A DNA stretch of 64,000 bases from Cupriavidus pampae (GCF_914271485.1 NZ_CAJZAG010000016.1:1-64000); one strand, 5' to 3'; numbered from the stretch's first letter, positions 17,984 through 27,544 are shown. Notes: generated by a model from the sequence alone, not told the origin. Numbers and translations: made by a program.

Positions 17984-18463
17984 ATGCACCACGACTTATC
18001 CCCGCACGCGCCGGCATCCGTCGCGATCACTGACGCAAACACGGACACCGTGACGCGATATCTCGAACATCGCGGCATCGCCACGGAAATCGCCTATCTC
18101 GGCGAGACGGAATTCGAGCTCGGCCGCTCTGCAACCCTGGGCGATCTCGCGCTGATCTATCGCGTCGAGGACCATGCGCTGTTGATCTGCGAGATCCGGT
18201 CGCTCCAAACGCCCGAAAGCCTCGGCTCAGCACTCCGGCAATTCGTCAGATTTGTCCTCCAGCTTAACGGGACATTGACCGGCATTGATGTCGTCCGGGG
18301 CATCCTACCCTTTATCGCGCAAGGTGCGGGGCGCCAGCTACAAGAGCGCCTGTGCCGCGTCTACCTGCGCCGCGGGGCCCGCGCTATCCACCGATCCGAT
18401 GGCGATGTCGAGATCGAGTTCGCGATTCACAGCTCGCATTGCACAGCGCTTGAAAGCGTTTGA
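17984..18463 (+). CDS. T3SS-linked hypothetical protein
   Basis: The ATG at 17984 is preceded by GGGA and follows the SsaE-like gene by 19 bases, so the two form an operon. The product of 159 residues alternates strands and helices (LGDLALIYRVEDHALLICE; ALRQFVRFVLQLNG) and ends with a VVRGILPF...RLCRVYLRRGAR region. I do not recognise the family. Its length is near that of SsaB/SpiC and of several T3SS chaperones, but no specific similarity can be claimed. Context alone suggests a chaperone or regulator of secretion. Confidence 0.55.
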   Translation: MHHDLSPHAPASVAITDANTDTVTRYLEHRGIATEIAYLGETEFELGRSATLGDLALIYRVEDHALLICEIRSLQTPESLGSALRQFVRFVLQLNGTLTGIDVVRGILPFIAQGAGRQLQERLCRVYLRRGARAIHRSDGDVEIEFAIHSSHCTALESV

Positions 18464-18918
18464 CCGCGCAAATCAGGCCGCCTCCGCGCACACCCCTTCC
18501 CCCCACCCCACTCTCCGGGCCGCTCGCTCGATCGGCCCCGTACCTACCCTTCCCTTCTTCCCTTCCCTTCCCTTCCCTTAGACACAACAGGCAAGGGCCT
18601 ACAGCGCCAAGGATCAATAGACTGATTGTCGAAACAATAACACCATTAATCGGAAAACGTAAAGCCGCGAAACATATCTTTTCTTCAACTTAACTTCCGT
18701 AATTGTAGATATTCTTATCCTTAATTCAATAGCTTATTAACAACTGATCTGAGCATCGCTAACATCTACCCTCTAAGATTTCGATGCGTCTGCGCGTGCG
18801 CAAAATAGCCGATTGGTCCGGGGTCTAAACCACGTAAAGTTCAGGTGATTGCCTGATCCGCATGGGCGAATATTCGAGCGATCCTGTCGACCATGGATAG
18901 TACGAACTGAGGGCGATA
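18464..18918 (+). promoter_or_regulatory. 455-bp regulatory region before the araC-sctF operon, with operator copy 2
   Basis: No gene is present. A pyrimidine tract of CCCTT units lies at 18548-18580 and an AT-rich stretch at 18640-18780. The perfect-armed palindrome TCAGGTGATTGCCTGA lies at 18841-18856, 62 bp before the AraC-type gene. This is the likely control region of the main secretion operon. Confidence 0.6.
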
Positions 18919-19644
18919 ATGATGGTTGCTGTGAAGATGATGGTTTTTGGCAAGCCGGGGAAGCTGGACCTCAAAGGCACCCTGCACTCTATCGACCGAG
19001 CCACCTTGGTGCTTGCCGATCCGGCATCCGAGGTTATCGATCCATCCGCTGAAGTCGCTACCTACAGCTTCGCGTCAGGCATCTTTCAGCAAATCTACAG
19101 CGAAATGGGCGTACTGACCGCCAGCTATCGCAGCGGCACGCCCTTCTGGCGCGCACCGGTAAAAGCCGTTTCGCTGCCTGCTCCAACAGTGAAGGTCCTG
19201 TTGCATCTGGCCCCTGTGGAACCACAGGCAATGCTCAGATTCGCCTATGCCTATTGCCTCAGCCAAGAACCGGAATATTTTTCCCGACTGCTTCATCATC
19301 TGGTCGACGGGAGCCGGGACTTTTTCCAGTTTGTCGAAGCAAACAGCATGTCGGCGTGGCCCACCGAGCAATACGCACGAGAACTCGGTATTACCGTCAG
19401 AAAGCTCAATATGCTTTTCTACGAGAAGTTCGGAGTATCTGCGAAGCACTGGTTACTCGAGAGGCGCCTGCAAGAAGCAAAGCGACTTCTGCTTCATACC
19501 TCTTTGAAAATCACCGATATAGCGGAGGAATGCGGTTTCAATAGCCATTCACATTTTACCGTAAGTTTCAGGCGGAGATTCGCGGCCTGCCCGCGATGGA
19601 TTCGTCAGTATCCTAATGGCAGTACGTTAATCAACAAGGATTGA
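18919..19644 (+). CDS. AraC-family transcriptional activator of the T3SS
   Basis: This is a 241-residue protein. Residues about 140-230 form the AraC-type double helix-turn-helix (WPTEQYARELGITVRKLNML; ITDIAEECGFNSHSHFTVSF). The N-terminal part is a poorly conserved sensing or dimer domain. ATG codons at 18919 and 18922 are both possible. The stop lies 2 bases before the needle gene ATG, so the activator heads the sctF-sctU operon. AraC activators such as ExsA, MxiE, InvF and BsaN commonly control T3SS genes, often through a chaperone or anti-activator. Confidence 0.88.
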   Translation: MMVAVKMMVFGKPGKLDLKGTLHSIDRATLVLADPASEVIDPSAEVATYSFASGIFQQIYSEMGVLTASYRSGTPFWRAPVKAVSLPAPTVKVLLHLAPVEPQAMLRFAYAYCLSQEPEYFSRLLHHLVDGSRDFFQFVEANSMSAWPTEQYARELGITVRKLNMLFYEKFGVSAKHWLLERRLQEAKRLLLHTSLKITDIAEECGFNSHSHFTVSFRRRFAACPRWIRQYPNGSTLINKD

Positions 19645-19646
19645 TC

Positions 19647-19868
19647 ATGTCAAATCAAAGCCTGCTTGGCTATCTCGACGTATCTGTGAAGGACAGTCAA
19701 CTTCGCAGCGAAGCGGCTATGAAACAGGCCGCGACAACAGGGGAGACGATCGACTTCCTTGCGGCCCAGGAATCGCTAGGCGACACCCAGATCAAGACAT
19801 CCATGTATTCGGGGATGCTGAAAGCGCTGCATGATATGCAGATGAAGATCGTTTCGAGCATCAACTAA
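19647..19868 (+). CDS. sctF: T3SS needle subunit
   Basis: This is a 73-residue protein. The AAGGA ribosome site and the tight coupling to the AraC stop decide the ATG at 19647. The C-terminal helix KTSMYSGMLKALHDMQMKIV fits the needle-family pattern, in which an SxIxKxIKDxMxxII helix ends the protein, as in SsaG, PrgI and YscF. The length matches the family (70-85). It is followed at once by an SsaH-like gene and the inner rod and lipoprotein genes, in the SPI-2 order ssaG-H-I-J. Some divergence means the family call leans partly on synteny. Confidence 0.75.
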   Translation: MSNQSLLGYLDVSVKDSQLRSEAAMKQAATTGETIDFLAAQESLGDTQIKTSMYSGMLKALHDMQMKIVSSIN

Positions 19869-19869
19869 C

Positions 19870-20157
19870 ATGGACGCGCTCACTCGGGACCGACGTAGAT
19901 TGCTGGCGGAAATTGCCATGGCGGCAGCCGGCCAGCGGTTGCAGGACGAAGCTCGCGCGATGCAATCGTCGCTAGACCTGCTGATTGCTGATGCAGAGGC
20001 GCGCGACCTGTGCAGCTTCTGCATCTTCACCCAACTTGGCGACCGCGCTTCCGCACAGGCATCGCTCGGCCAGCACCATCATCCAGCGGCTCTTGCGCTG
20101 CTTGCCATATCGAACAGCAGTCATCCACACAGCCGTACAGCACGGCTCATTCGATAA
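19870..20157 (+). CDS. SsaH/EscG-like needle chaperone
   Basis: This is a 95-residue helical protein, 1 base after the sctF stop. The middle region LDLLIADAEARDLCSFCIFTQ and the end HHPAALALLAISN resemble SsaH (YscG-type TPR-like chaperone) in spacing of hydrophobic residues. The gene order sctF-this-sctI-sctJ is that of SPI-2. Together with the SsaE-like protein it would hold needle subunits in the cytosol. Identity to known members is low, so this is a context-supported call. Confidence 0.6.
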   Translation: MDALTRDRRRLLAEIAMAAAGQRLQDEARAMQSSLDLLIADAEARDLCSFCIFTQLGDRASAQASLGQHHHPAALALLAISNSSHPHSRTARLIR

Positions 20158-20221
20158 ACGTTTGCGCTGTGGCGGGGGGACCGCCTGCTTACCTCCCTCA
20201 CACAGACTCTGGAGAGTCATT

Positions 20222-20557
20222 ATGTCAACACTCGTTACCCCACCCGTCGAAAGTGTGTCGGCCGTCGCAAGCAACAGTATCGCGACAGCACCGATGCAAA
20301 GCGATATTGATTCGTTCAATGACATGTTGACGGCGAAGGCGACTAAACCCGAGCACGAGCTCGTGGCCAACGTCCTCTCTGTCGCACGAAGCACGTCACG
20401 GCCGCCGGAATTCGTCCAGCAACTCGGCGCTCCCGACATCGTCTCAACGCTGGATTTGCAAGCATCCACCCAGAGCGCGGCGCGACAGATGGTGGTGCTT
20501 GCAAAGGTGCTTGGCTCCGCTGCAACGGGCATCAACAAAATCACGTCGATGCAATGA
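20222..20557 (+). CDS. sctI: T3SS inner rod protein
   Basis: This is a 111-residue protein. The ATG at 20222 has an upstream GGAGAG site. The N-terminal half is polar and the C-terminal helix (AARQMVVLAKVLGSAATGINKITSMQ) is typical of SctI/SsaI/PrgJ inner-rod proteins, which join the export gate to the needle base. It overlaps the start of sctJ by 4 bases (ATGA). It is longer than SsaI (82 residues), with an extended N-terminus. Confidence 0.75.
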   Translation: MSTLVTPPVESVSAVASNSIATAPMQSDIDSFNDMLTAKATKPEHELVANVLSVARSTSRPPEFVQQLGAPDIVSTLDLQASTQSAARQMVVLAKVLGSAATGINKITSMQ

Positions 20558-21312
20558 TCACTGTACGCACTCGACTATTCCTGCTTAGCGCGGTGCTGGT
20601 ACTTGCTGGCTGCAAGGTGACACTCCTCGCATCGGTACCCGAGACTGAAGCTAATCAGATGATGGCGCTACTACTGCTGCGGAGCATTCCTGCGGAGAAG
20701 GTTGCCGAGAAAGGTGGCGCGGTATCGCTACGGGTGGAAAAGGGCGATTTCGTCAACGCTGTGGAGGTCTTGCGCCAAAACGGACTGCCGCAGCAAAAAC
20801 GCCTCGGCATCGAAGACCTTTTCCCCTCAAACCAACTGGTGACCTCTCCCGCACAGGAGCGCGCAAAGATGGTCATGCTCAAGGAACAGCAGTTGGAAAG
20901 CATGATCTCTGCGATGGACGGCGTGATTGCGGCGCGCGTCACCATCGCTCAGAAGGTGGACGAGAACGGCAAGCTCTCCGGTACGCCATCCGCCGCGGTG
21001 TTCATCAAATATTCGCCGCAATTCAACCTTGCTAATCAGGAAGTCCAGATCCGCAGCCTCATTACCGATGGTGTCCCGGGTATCACGGCGAACCAGGTCA
21101 GCGTCGTCATGCAAGGTGCGGAGTACCGCTATAGCAACGCGACGCAGGCGAAGGCCGATGTGTGGGATTGGCGACAGATCCTGCAAAAGTACCCCGCATA
21201 CGCAGCGGCCTCCGCCGCCGCCCTCTCGCTGATGCTTATCGTCACCTTCGGCGCGGGACTCCGTGCCGTCGTACGCAAACGAGGGAAGCATGAGCTCAAA
21301 CAAGCAGGCTGA
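20554..21312 (+). CDS. sctJ: T3SS inner-membrane ring lipoprotein
   Basis: This is a 252-residue SctJ (SsaJ/PrgK/YscJ, related to FliF). A signal peptide ends in the lipobox LAGC with the lipidated Cys at residue 20. The two ring-building modules follow (EANQMMALLLLRSIPAEKV; VSPAQERAKMVMLKEQQLES-like region; VFIKYSP). A C-terminal membrane helix at about 214-236 is followed by a basic tail. It forms the inner-membrane ring with SctD. Overlaps with sctI and sctK indicate translational coupling. Confidence 0.96.
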   Translation: MITVRTRLFLLSAVLVLAGCKVTLLASVPETEANQMMALLLLRSIPAEKVAEKGGAVSLRVEKGDFVNAVEVLRQNGLPQQKRLGIEDLFPSNQLVTSPAQERAKMVMLKEQQLESMISAMDGVIAARVTIAQKVDENGKLSGTPSAAVFIKYSPQFNLANQEVQIRSLITDGVPGITANQVSVVMQGAEYRYSNATQAKADVWDWRQILQKYPAYAAASAAALSLMLIVTFGAGLRAVVRKRGKHELKQAG

Positions 21313-21919
21313 TGTGCCGCCTTCTCGCGAAACCCGACAGATCTGCCCGGGGGTTGCGAGGCTTCACGTGCTCGGCTGGCAGCCTGGGGCGTTTCTGAGC
21401 GGCGAGTGGTGGGACGAACTCGACCTTGCCGCGTGGAGAATCGATTACCACAGCGCCGCGTCCTGCCGACGCGCCATCGATCGCCTCATCGTCAAGCGCC
21501 GCGGGTTTCCTTCCGGCCCGCTTCCGGCCGCCCTCAGCGTAAGCCAGCGGCGCTTGCTAGAGCTCGAAACGCGCCTGCCGGGGTTGCTCGCGGCAATGGG
21601 GTTCTACGCGCTAGGGCAACCACGCCTGCTGCACATGCGCAGCGTTCGCGAGGAGCTTGCCGTCGTGCTGGACGAGCAGGCGCTGAATCAGCTCGCCATC
21701 CTCACGCCGCAACGCACCGTCAGCGAGCCCTTCTCTGTGTTCTCGGGTATGTGTGGCCTTTTGCTAGGCTTGGGCACGAGTTGGATGCAGCGTGATCACG
21801 GTGCCTGCGCCGCGTGGCAGAGCCTTGCCATTCGCTTTCCGCCGCCGGCCGCCCATGCTTCGCTGCCGCCCGACACCGACGGGGCGGAGGCATTATTCCG
21901 CCTAAGCAGGTTCCTATGA
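21290..21919 (+). CDS. sctK: T3SS sorting-platform protein SctK
   Basis: The ATG at 21290 lies inside the end of sctJ and follows GAGGGAAG. The protein has 209 residues. The position between sctJ and sctL, and the W-rich N-terminal part (LHVLGWQPGAFLSGEWWDEL), agree with SctK (OrgA/MxiK/YscK, Salmonella STM1410). SctK links the cytosolic SctQ-SctL pods to the SctD ring. Sequence conservation in this family is low, so synteny carries part of the call. Confidence 0.8.
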   Translation: MSSNKQADVPPSRETRQICPGVARLHVLGWQPGAFLSGEWWDELDLAAWRIDYHSAASCRRAIDRLIVKRRGFPSGPLPAALSVSQRRLLELETRLPGLLAAMGFYALGQPRLLHMRSVREELAVVLDEQALNQLAILTPQRTVSEPFSVFSGMCGLLLGLGTSWMQRDHGACAAWQSLAIRFPPPAAHASLPPDTDGAEALFRLSRFL

Positions 21920-22578
21920 ACATCTTCAAGCTCCGTATTGCCACCCTCCAACTGGATGCGTCCCCTGCCGGAAAAGTAGTGGCCCGGGAAACGGTTAGCG
22001 CTCAGGTGGAGGCAGACGCCATTGTGGCGCGCGCGCGCGGCAAAGCCGCGCGCATCCTGTGTTCCGCACGCCGCGCGCGCGCCGACGCCCGGCGCCAGGC
22101 GCGCGAACGCCTGGTCGAAGCCGAAATCGCCTCTATCGCGCGGGCCAACGAGGCTGCGGTGGCGGCGGCACACGAGGCGGCGGCCGAGGCCCTACGCTGG
22201 ACCGTCCACGCCGACCACATCGAGGAAACGCTGGCAAGGCGGGTGGAGCGGCAATGTCGCGACCTTGTCCGCCGCGTCGTCGTGCAATTCGCGGGCGAGG
22301 CCGACCGTGGCGCCTTGATCGCGGCACGCGTGGCAGCGGAGCTCGATCGGGTGAAGGTCCATGAATCTCTCACCATTTTTGTCTCCACCTGTGACGCGGA
22401 AGTGGTCCGCCATGCCGTGGGCGCCGCTCCGGCGAGGGGGATCGCAATCCAAATCGACGCGTCATTGCCGCCCGGCTCTGCCCGACTCGAAAGTCCGTAC
22501 CTCTACATCGCACTGGATCTGGACGCGCATCTCAGGCTTTTACTCGATACCTTGAGCGCCCCGCCTGAACGATCGTAG
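21916..22578 (+). CDS. sctL: T3SS ATPase stator
   Basis: The frame is open from 21814, but the ATG at 21916 (MNIFKLRIATLQLD) overlaps the sctK stop by 4 bases and gives the usual 220-residue SctL length. An Ala/Arg-rich helical stretch (residues 30-110) is followed by a FliH-like C-terminal domain (AAELDRVKVHESLTIFVS). SctL (SsaK/YscL/OrgB) regulates the ATPase SctN and forms the spokes to SctQ. GC content is locally very high because of the Ala/Arg codons. Confidence 0.88.
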   Translation: MNIFKLRIATLQLDASPAGKVVARETVSAQVEADAIVARARGKAARILCSARRARADARRQARERLVEAEIASIARANEAAVAAAHEAAAEALRWTVHADHIEETLARRVERQCRDLVRRVVVQFAGEADRGALIAARVAAELDRVKVHESLTIFVSTCDAEVVRHAVGAAPARGIAIQIDASLPPGSARLESPYLYIALDLDAHLRLLLDTLSAPPERS

Positions 22579-22614
22579 ATACACGCCCCCTGGCAACGCG
22601 AACGCGCGAATATT

Positions 22615-23763
22615 ATGACCAATCTCGTCAATTTCAACCGGTACTCCTCAGCTCCATCGACGCCGGTAACACCGGTCGCCGACGCCACTGTGCGCGATGC
22701 GGGTTCCAGCCTGCGTCGCCCGTACCAGGTCAGTTCCGCCACTTCCGCCATGGAGATGGCCGCCAAGACGCTCGCGGCCGCAAGTATAGGGCGCCCTACG
22801 TACGCGAGCATCCACAATGCCAAGCTCAGCGCTCTGCTGAAAGGCCAACGCCGAAACGATGCGCTGCTCTCGCGCAACGTCGTCAACCATCTTTCACGCA
22901 GGATGATCCAATTGCGCGATCCGCGTATGGAGGACCTGATGCGCATGGCGCCCGAGGACGACGATGTCGACGTCGTCATGCGTTCGCTGCGCCGAAAGTC
23001 GCTGCAGCCGGCCGCGATGGCCCTGATCGTGTCGAGCTTAGCCCTGAATTGCCCGCCTGGCAGGCGCCGCATGCGGCTCGACCGTGAGCTCGACCGCATT
23101 CTGTCGGACGGATCCGACTGGGATTTCGGCCTGCTCGGCTGGCTCGAGTTCGGTACTATCGATCAAAACTACACCACGCAGATGAAGGCGTTGTATCAGC
23201 GCGCCATGACCAGCACCGGCGAGCTCGCCAAGTTTTTCGACCGTCTGCGCAAAGTGCCGCATCGCCGAAAGAAGATCGGGATCCTAATCGAGGCCCTCGG
23301 GGCGGAGCTCTCTGGGCTTGAGAACGACCCACCGGAGGGCGCGCACTTAGCCGCCGTCATCAAGGATCTGCGGAGGCTCCTCGTCTTCCTCGGCTTCGAT
23401 GAAGCATGCGGGGCCATTGTCATGCACTGCGATACACCGGGGCTGACGGATGACTTCATCCTGCATCTGGTCATCCGCATGATCGATCAGTTCTCCATTT
23501 ACGACGAATGGATCGAGAACCAACTGACGGAAGTTGAACTGACGAAGGAGCGAAAGATCACACTCCTGCACGAACTCATCCGCCTGTTCAAAATGTTTCC
23601 GGATACCTGCTTCCGTGACCCGGATCAGCGCAAGCAGATCGTCGATGCGATCCAAGCAGCCATCGCTGCACACGGCACGGCCCCTCCTATGGAGGACCGA
23701 CCGAATGGGCTGCAGGATAGGGAACGTCATACCGAGGGGACGCATGGACCTGCGCAATCGTAG
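22615..23763 (+). CDS. sctW: T3SS gatekeeper
   Basis: This is a 382-residue protein with the HrpJ/YopN-type domain in residues about 60-200 and a TyeA-like C-terminal helical part. It matches SsaL/InvE/MxiC in length and place (sctL-sctW-ssaM-sctV). The gatekeeper blocks effector export until translocators have been secreted, and in SPI-2 works with SsaM and SpiC. A 36-bp gap separates it from sctL. Its 3' end overlaps the ssaM-like start by 20 bases. Confidence 0.85.
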   Translation: MTNLVNFNRYSSAPSTPVTPVADATVRDAGSSLRRPYQVSSATSAMEMAAKTLAAASIGRPTYASIHNAKLSALLKGQRRNDALLSRNVVNHLSRRMIQLRDPRMEDLMRMAPEDDDVDVVMRSLRRKSLQPAAMALIVSSLALNCPPGRRRMRLDRELDRILSDGSDWDFGLLGWLEFGTIDQNYTTQMKALYQRAMTSTGELAKFFDRLRKVPHRRKKIGILIEALGAELSGLENDPPEGAHLAAVIKDLRRLLVFLGFDEACGAIVMHCDTPGLTDDFILHLVIRMIDQFSIYDEWIENQLTEVELTKERKITLLHELIRLFKMFPDTCFRDPDQRKQIVDAIQAAIAAHGTAPPMEDRPNGLQDRERHTEGTHGPAQS

Positions 23764-24124
23764 GAACATCGAGTGCCTCATGAAGTTGATGGAGGTACGC
23801 GATGTCATTGCCGCGCCTCATATCGAACTCGCCGATCGCGGCCTGAACGTCATTTTCGAACTCCATGCGGAGCGGATGTTGATTTCCACCGCCATGTCCA
23901 TCGAAGCCTCGGATCGCGACTCGCATATGCGGACGATCGCCTCGCGCTGGAGACCGGAACACTCCGAGGGGTTACCGATGCGCTTCTTCTGCACGGATAT
24001 GCAGCTGGTGGTCTCGGCATTCCTGCCTGCTGGCAGCAATGCCGAGGCATGGTATCGAATCGTAAAGCTTCAGCGCAGATATGTGGAAAGCCTGAGGCAC
24101 ACGATCGACAGTCATCCAGATTAG
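23744..24124 (+). CDS. ssaM: SsaM-like switch protein
   Basis: The ATG at 23744 follows GAGGGG and overlaps the end of sctW. The product of 126 residues starts MDLRNRRNIECLMKLM. Its C-terminal part (LPMRFFCTDMQLVVSAFLP, then WYRIVKLQRRYVESL) parallels the end of Salmonella SsaM (122 residues). SsaM forms a pH-sensitive complex with SsaL and SpiC that orders translocator and effector export. Synteny (L-M-V) agrees. Its presence is a specific marker of an SPI-2-type system. Confidence 0.75.
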   Translation: MDLRNRRNIECLMKLMEVRDVIAAPHIELADRGLNVIFELHAERMLISTAMSIEASDRDSHMRTIASRWRPEHSEGLPMRFFCTDMQLVVSAFLPAGSNAEAWYRIVKLQRRYVESLRHTIDSHPD

Positions 24125-24177
24125 CCACCCGCATCGACGGCACGACATCGCGGGCCTCGCCGCACGCAAGGATTGAA

Positions 24178-26232
24178 ATGAAGACTATAGGTACATGGCT
24201 CGGGATCGCGAGCAAACGTCAGGATGTCGTCCTGGCCATGCTGTTGCTTGTAGCGGTATTGATGCTTATATTGCCGCTTCCGACAATTCTTGTCGATGTA
24301 CTGATCGCGATCAATCTAGGTATGTCGTTGCTGCTGCTCATGACGGCCATCTACGTTCGCGAGCCGCTGGACCTGTCAGCCCTGCCCTCCTTCCTGCTAA
24401 TCACGACGTTGTTTCGGCTTGCGCTGTCGGTGAGTACGAGCCGTCTCATCCTTCTGCAGCACGATGCCGGCGAGATTGTCACAGCCTTCGGCAACTTCGT
24501 GGTTGGCGGGAACCTCGCGGTCGGCATCATTGTGTTCTCGATCATCACGATCGTGCAGTTCATCGTGATCACCAAGGGGGCCGAGCGCGTGGCCGAGGTC
24601 GGCGCGCGGTTCTCCCTCGACGCCATGCCCGGCAAGCAGATGAGCATCGATGGCGATCTGCGCGCGGGAACAATTGACGCTGCGGAAGCCAAGCGCCAGC
24701 GCAAGCTCGTGCAGAAAGAGAGCCAGCTCTATGGCGCGATGGATGGCGCGATGAAGTTCGTAAAAGGCGACGCTATCGCGAGCATCATTATCATTCTCGT
24801 CAACATCGTCGGCGGCATCGCGGTCGGCACGATGCAGCAGGGAATGGCCGCCGGGGCGGCGTTGAACCTTTACGCCGTGCTCTCTATCGGTGATGGTCTG
24901 ATCTCCCAAATCCCCGGGCTACTCATCTCTATCGCGGCGGGAATAGTCGTGACGCGCGTTCCCGGGGAGAAAAAGGAGAATCTGGCGCATGACCTCATCT
25001 CGCAGTTTTCGCGACAGCCCAGCGCCCTGATCCTGGCTGGCGCGGTGCTGATGCTGTTTGCCGTCATGCCGGGCTTCCCCGCGTTCGTGTTCCTCCCCTT
25101 CGGCACCCTTGTGGTCATGCTTGGCGTAGTGGCACGACGCCGCGTGGCGCAGTACGACGGCGAGCCTCAGCATGCCGACGCGGCGTCGCCAAACGACGAA
25201 GATGCCGAAATGCGCTTCGGTGTGGAACCGCTCTCGTTACGCGTAGCCCCGGACGTAGGGACTGGCAAGCCGCTGACCGAGGCCATGGCGGCACTGCGGC
25301 GCGATATCTTCGACCGCCTCGGCATTGCCCTCTCGCAAATTGATGTGCGCGCCGATGCCTCGTTGCCGCTGGGTACCGTCCGGGTCCTGCTCTACAACGA
25401 GGAAGTCCTCAAATTCCAGGTCCGCACCGAAAAGCAGCTCATTGGCAAGCAGGTGCCCCGGCTGAGCTTCATCCACGACATCGACGAGGTGCCGTTCGGC
25501 GGTCTGATCCTGCACTGGGTGGACACCGATCACCTCGATACGGTTCGTCAGGGCGGGCTGCCGCTGCTCTCCGGCGTCGCAACCATCGCCTATCCGGTGA
25601 CTCTCGCCGTCGAGCGCTATGCCGACAAGTTTATCGGTGTACAGGAAACACGCTTTCTGATGGATACGATCGAGCCGCGCTATCCGGAGCTAGTCAAGGA
25701 GGTCCAGCGACAGATGGCAATCGGCAAAATCTCCGAGGTGCTGCAACGACTCGTCGCCGAAGGCATCTCGATTCGTGACCTGCGTACCGTCTTCGAAGCT
25801 CTGATCGAATGGGCACCGAAGGAAAAGGACTCAGTCATGCTGGCCGAATATGTCCGCGTCGCCCTCTGCCGCCAGATTCTCAGCAGGCATACACCGGCCA
25901 GCGGACGCCCTAATGTCTGGCTAATCGGCGAGGGGATCGAGAAGGCGGTCCGCGAATCGATCCGCCAGACAGCGGCCGGGTCGTATTCGACCCTTGCCGC
26001 CGATCGCATCGATCTCATCGTCTCGCAGATCAAAGCCAATCTGGCCATGCGCGAGGACCAGGACGTGGCATTGGTAACCGCCATCGACGTACGCCGCTTT
26101 TTAAGAAAGTTCCTCGACCGGGAATTGTCACGCGTGCCTGTTCTCTCATTCCAGGAGCTGGGCGACGAAGCCCAACTGCATGTTCTGGGCAATATCGACC
26201 TGTTGGAGGAATTTGATGATGTACTCCATTGA
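24178..26232 (+). CDS. sctV: T3SS export gate protein
   Basis: The ATG at 24178 gives 684 residues and starts MKTIGTWLGIASKRQDVVLA, the true N-terminus by comparison with SsaV; the frame is open further upstream without homology. Seven or eight membrane helices fill residues 15-330, including the FHIPEP-family signature in ITKGAERVAEVGARFSLDAM and MPGKQMSIDGDLRAG. The cytosolic nonamer-forming domain follows (VEPLSLRV to the end). It closely resembles SsaV, more than InvA-type proteins. The stop overlaps sctN. Confidence 0.98.
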   Translation: MKTIGTWLGIASKRQDVVLAMLLLVAVLMLILPLPTILVDVLIAINLGMSLLLLMTAIYVREPLDLSALPSFLLITTLFRLALSVSTSRLILLQHDAGEIVTAFGNFVVGGNLAVGIIVFSIITIVQFIVITKGAERVAEVGARFSLDAMPGKQMSIDGDLRAGTIDAAEAKRQRKLVQKESQLYGAMDGAMKFVKGDAIASIIIILVNIVGGIAVGTMQQGMAAGAALNLYAVLSIGDGLISQIPGLLISIAAGIVVTRVPGEKKENLAHDLISQFSRQPSALILAGAVLMLFAVMPGFPAFVFLPFGTLVVMLGVVARRRVAQYDGEPQHADAASPNDEDAEMRFGVEPLSLRVAPDVGTGKPLTEAMAALRRDIFDRLGIALSQIDVRADASLPLGTVRVLLYNEEVLKFQVRTEKQLIGKQVPRLSFIHDIDEVPFGGLILHWVDTDHLDTVRQGGLPLLSGVATIAYPVTLAVERYADKFIGVQETRFLMDTIEPRYPELVKEVQRQMAIGKISEVLQRLVAEGISIRDLRTVFEALIEWAPKEKDSVMLAEYVRVALCRQILSRHTPASGRPNVWLIGEGIEKAVRESIRQTAAGSYSTLAADRIDLIVSQIKANLAMREDQDVALVTAIDVRRFLRKFLDRELSRVPVLSFQELGDEAQLHVLGNIDLLEEFDDVLH

Positions 26233-27544
26233 CATGGAACGTGCTGCACAGTTGACCGAGGCTCGACTCGACCACGTCTCAAGCCTGCCCTCGTTCTCCC
26301 CGGAACGCTTCGGCCGCGTCGTCGAGGTGGGTCCCACATTGCTGCGGGCGGCCATAGACGGCGTCGGGTTAGGAGAGGTTTGCTCGGTCGCCGATACTCT
26401 GGCCGAGGTCGTCTCGGTCTCCAGCGACGCGGCACTGCTGTCGCCATTTTCCGAGCCGCAAGGCATGAAATGCGGCACCCTGGTAAGACCCCATGGTGGA
26501 CCACACTGTGTGCCGGTCGGCGAGTTCCTGATCGGGTCCGTGGTGGACGGCCTCGGACGGCAGCTCAGTGGCTCGCCCGCCCCCGACGGTTGCGAACAGC
26601 GCCCGCTAGAGGCCTCTGTCCCCGACCCGCTGACCCGCGCGATCATCGATACCCCGCTACCGCTCGGTGTCAAAGCGATCGATGGTGTACTGACATGCGG
26701 AGTCGGGCAGCGTGTCGGCATCTTCGCGGCAGCCGGTGGCGGCAAGAGCAGCCTACTCGGCATGATCTGCGGGGGAACCACTGCAGACGTCGTCATCCTC
26801 TGCCTAGTTGGGGAGCGAGGTCGAGAAGTTCGGGAGTTCATAGAGCATACATTGACGGAAGATGCCCGCCGCCGATCCGTCATCGTCGTCTCAACTTCGG
26901 ATCGCCCAGCTATTGAACGGCTCAAGGCCGTCTATACCGCTACGACCATCGCAGAGTACTTCCGCGATCAAGGGCTCAATGTCCTGTTGATGGTCGACTC
27001 ACTGACCCGATTCGCCCGCGCGGGCAGAGAGATCGGCCTCGCCGCTGGCGAGCCGCCTGCCGCGGGGAGTTTCCCCCCGAGCGTATTCGCGCGGCTACCG
27101 CGATTGCTGGAGCGGACCGGATGTGCGGCTACCGGCAGCATCACCGGTATTTATACGGTGTTGGTCGAAGCCGACAACATGAATGAGCCGATCGCCGACG
27201 AAGTCAGGTCGATACTCGACGGTCATATAGTGCTCTCCCGACGTCTGGCGGAAATGAATCACTATCCCGCCATCGACATCGAGAAGAGCAAAAGTCGAGT
27301 CATGCATCAGGTCACCGGCGAGCATCATCGCCAGCTTGCAGGACTTGCGGTCGAACTTTCCGCACGCTATCGCGAGGTGGAGTTGCTAGTCCGGGTCGGT
27401 GAATACGCGCGCGGTAACGATCCGGAAGCCGACAAGGCCGTCGATCGCCGCAGTGCGCTGAACGGCTTCCTGCGCCAGGCGCGCGGTGAGCGCTTCTCCC
27501 TCGACGAAACCATCGCCCGGCTCGCCGCCGCCGTGACCTCATGA
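26216..27544 (+). CDS. sctN: T3SS ATPase
   Basis: Two adjacent ATGs (26216, 26219) follow GGAGG; the start overlaps sctV. The protein has 442 residues with Walker A AAGGGKSS (Lys177), the catalytic GERGREV region (199-205) and Walker B VLLMVDSLTRFA (Asp261). It is the hexameric F1/FliI-like ATPase that strips chaperones and unfolds substrates, matching SsaN and YscN. It is full length with no missing key residue. Confidence 0.98.
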   Translation: MMYSIDMERAAQLTEARLDHVSSLPSFSPERFGRVVEVGPTLLRAAIDGVGLGEVCSVADTLAEVVSVSSDAALLSPFSEPQGMKCGTLVRPHGGPHCVPVGEFLIGSVVDGLGRQLSGSPAPDGCEQRPLEASVPDPLTRAIIDTPLPLGVKAIDGVLTCGVGQRVGIFAAAGGGKSSLLGMICGGTTADVVILCLVGERGREVREFIEHTLTEDARRRSVIVVSTSDRPAIERLKAVYTATTIAEYFRDQGLNVLLMVDSLTRFARAGREIGLAAGEPPAAGSFPPSVFARLPRLLERTGCAATGSITGIYTVLVEADNMNEPIADEVRSILDGHIVLSRRLAEMNHYPAIDIEKSKSRVMHQVTGEHHRQLAGLAVELSARYREVELLVRVGEYARGNDPEADKAVDRRSALNGFLRQARGERFSLDETIARLAAAVTS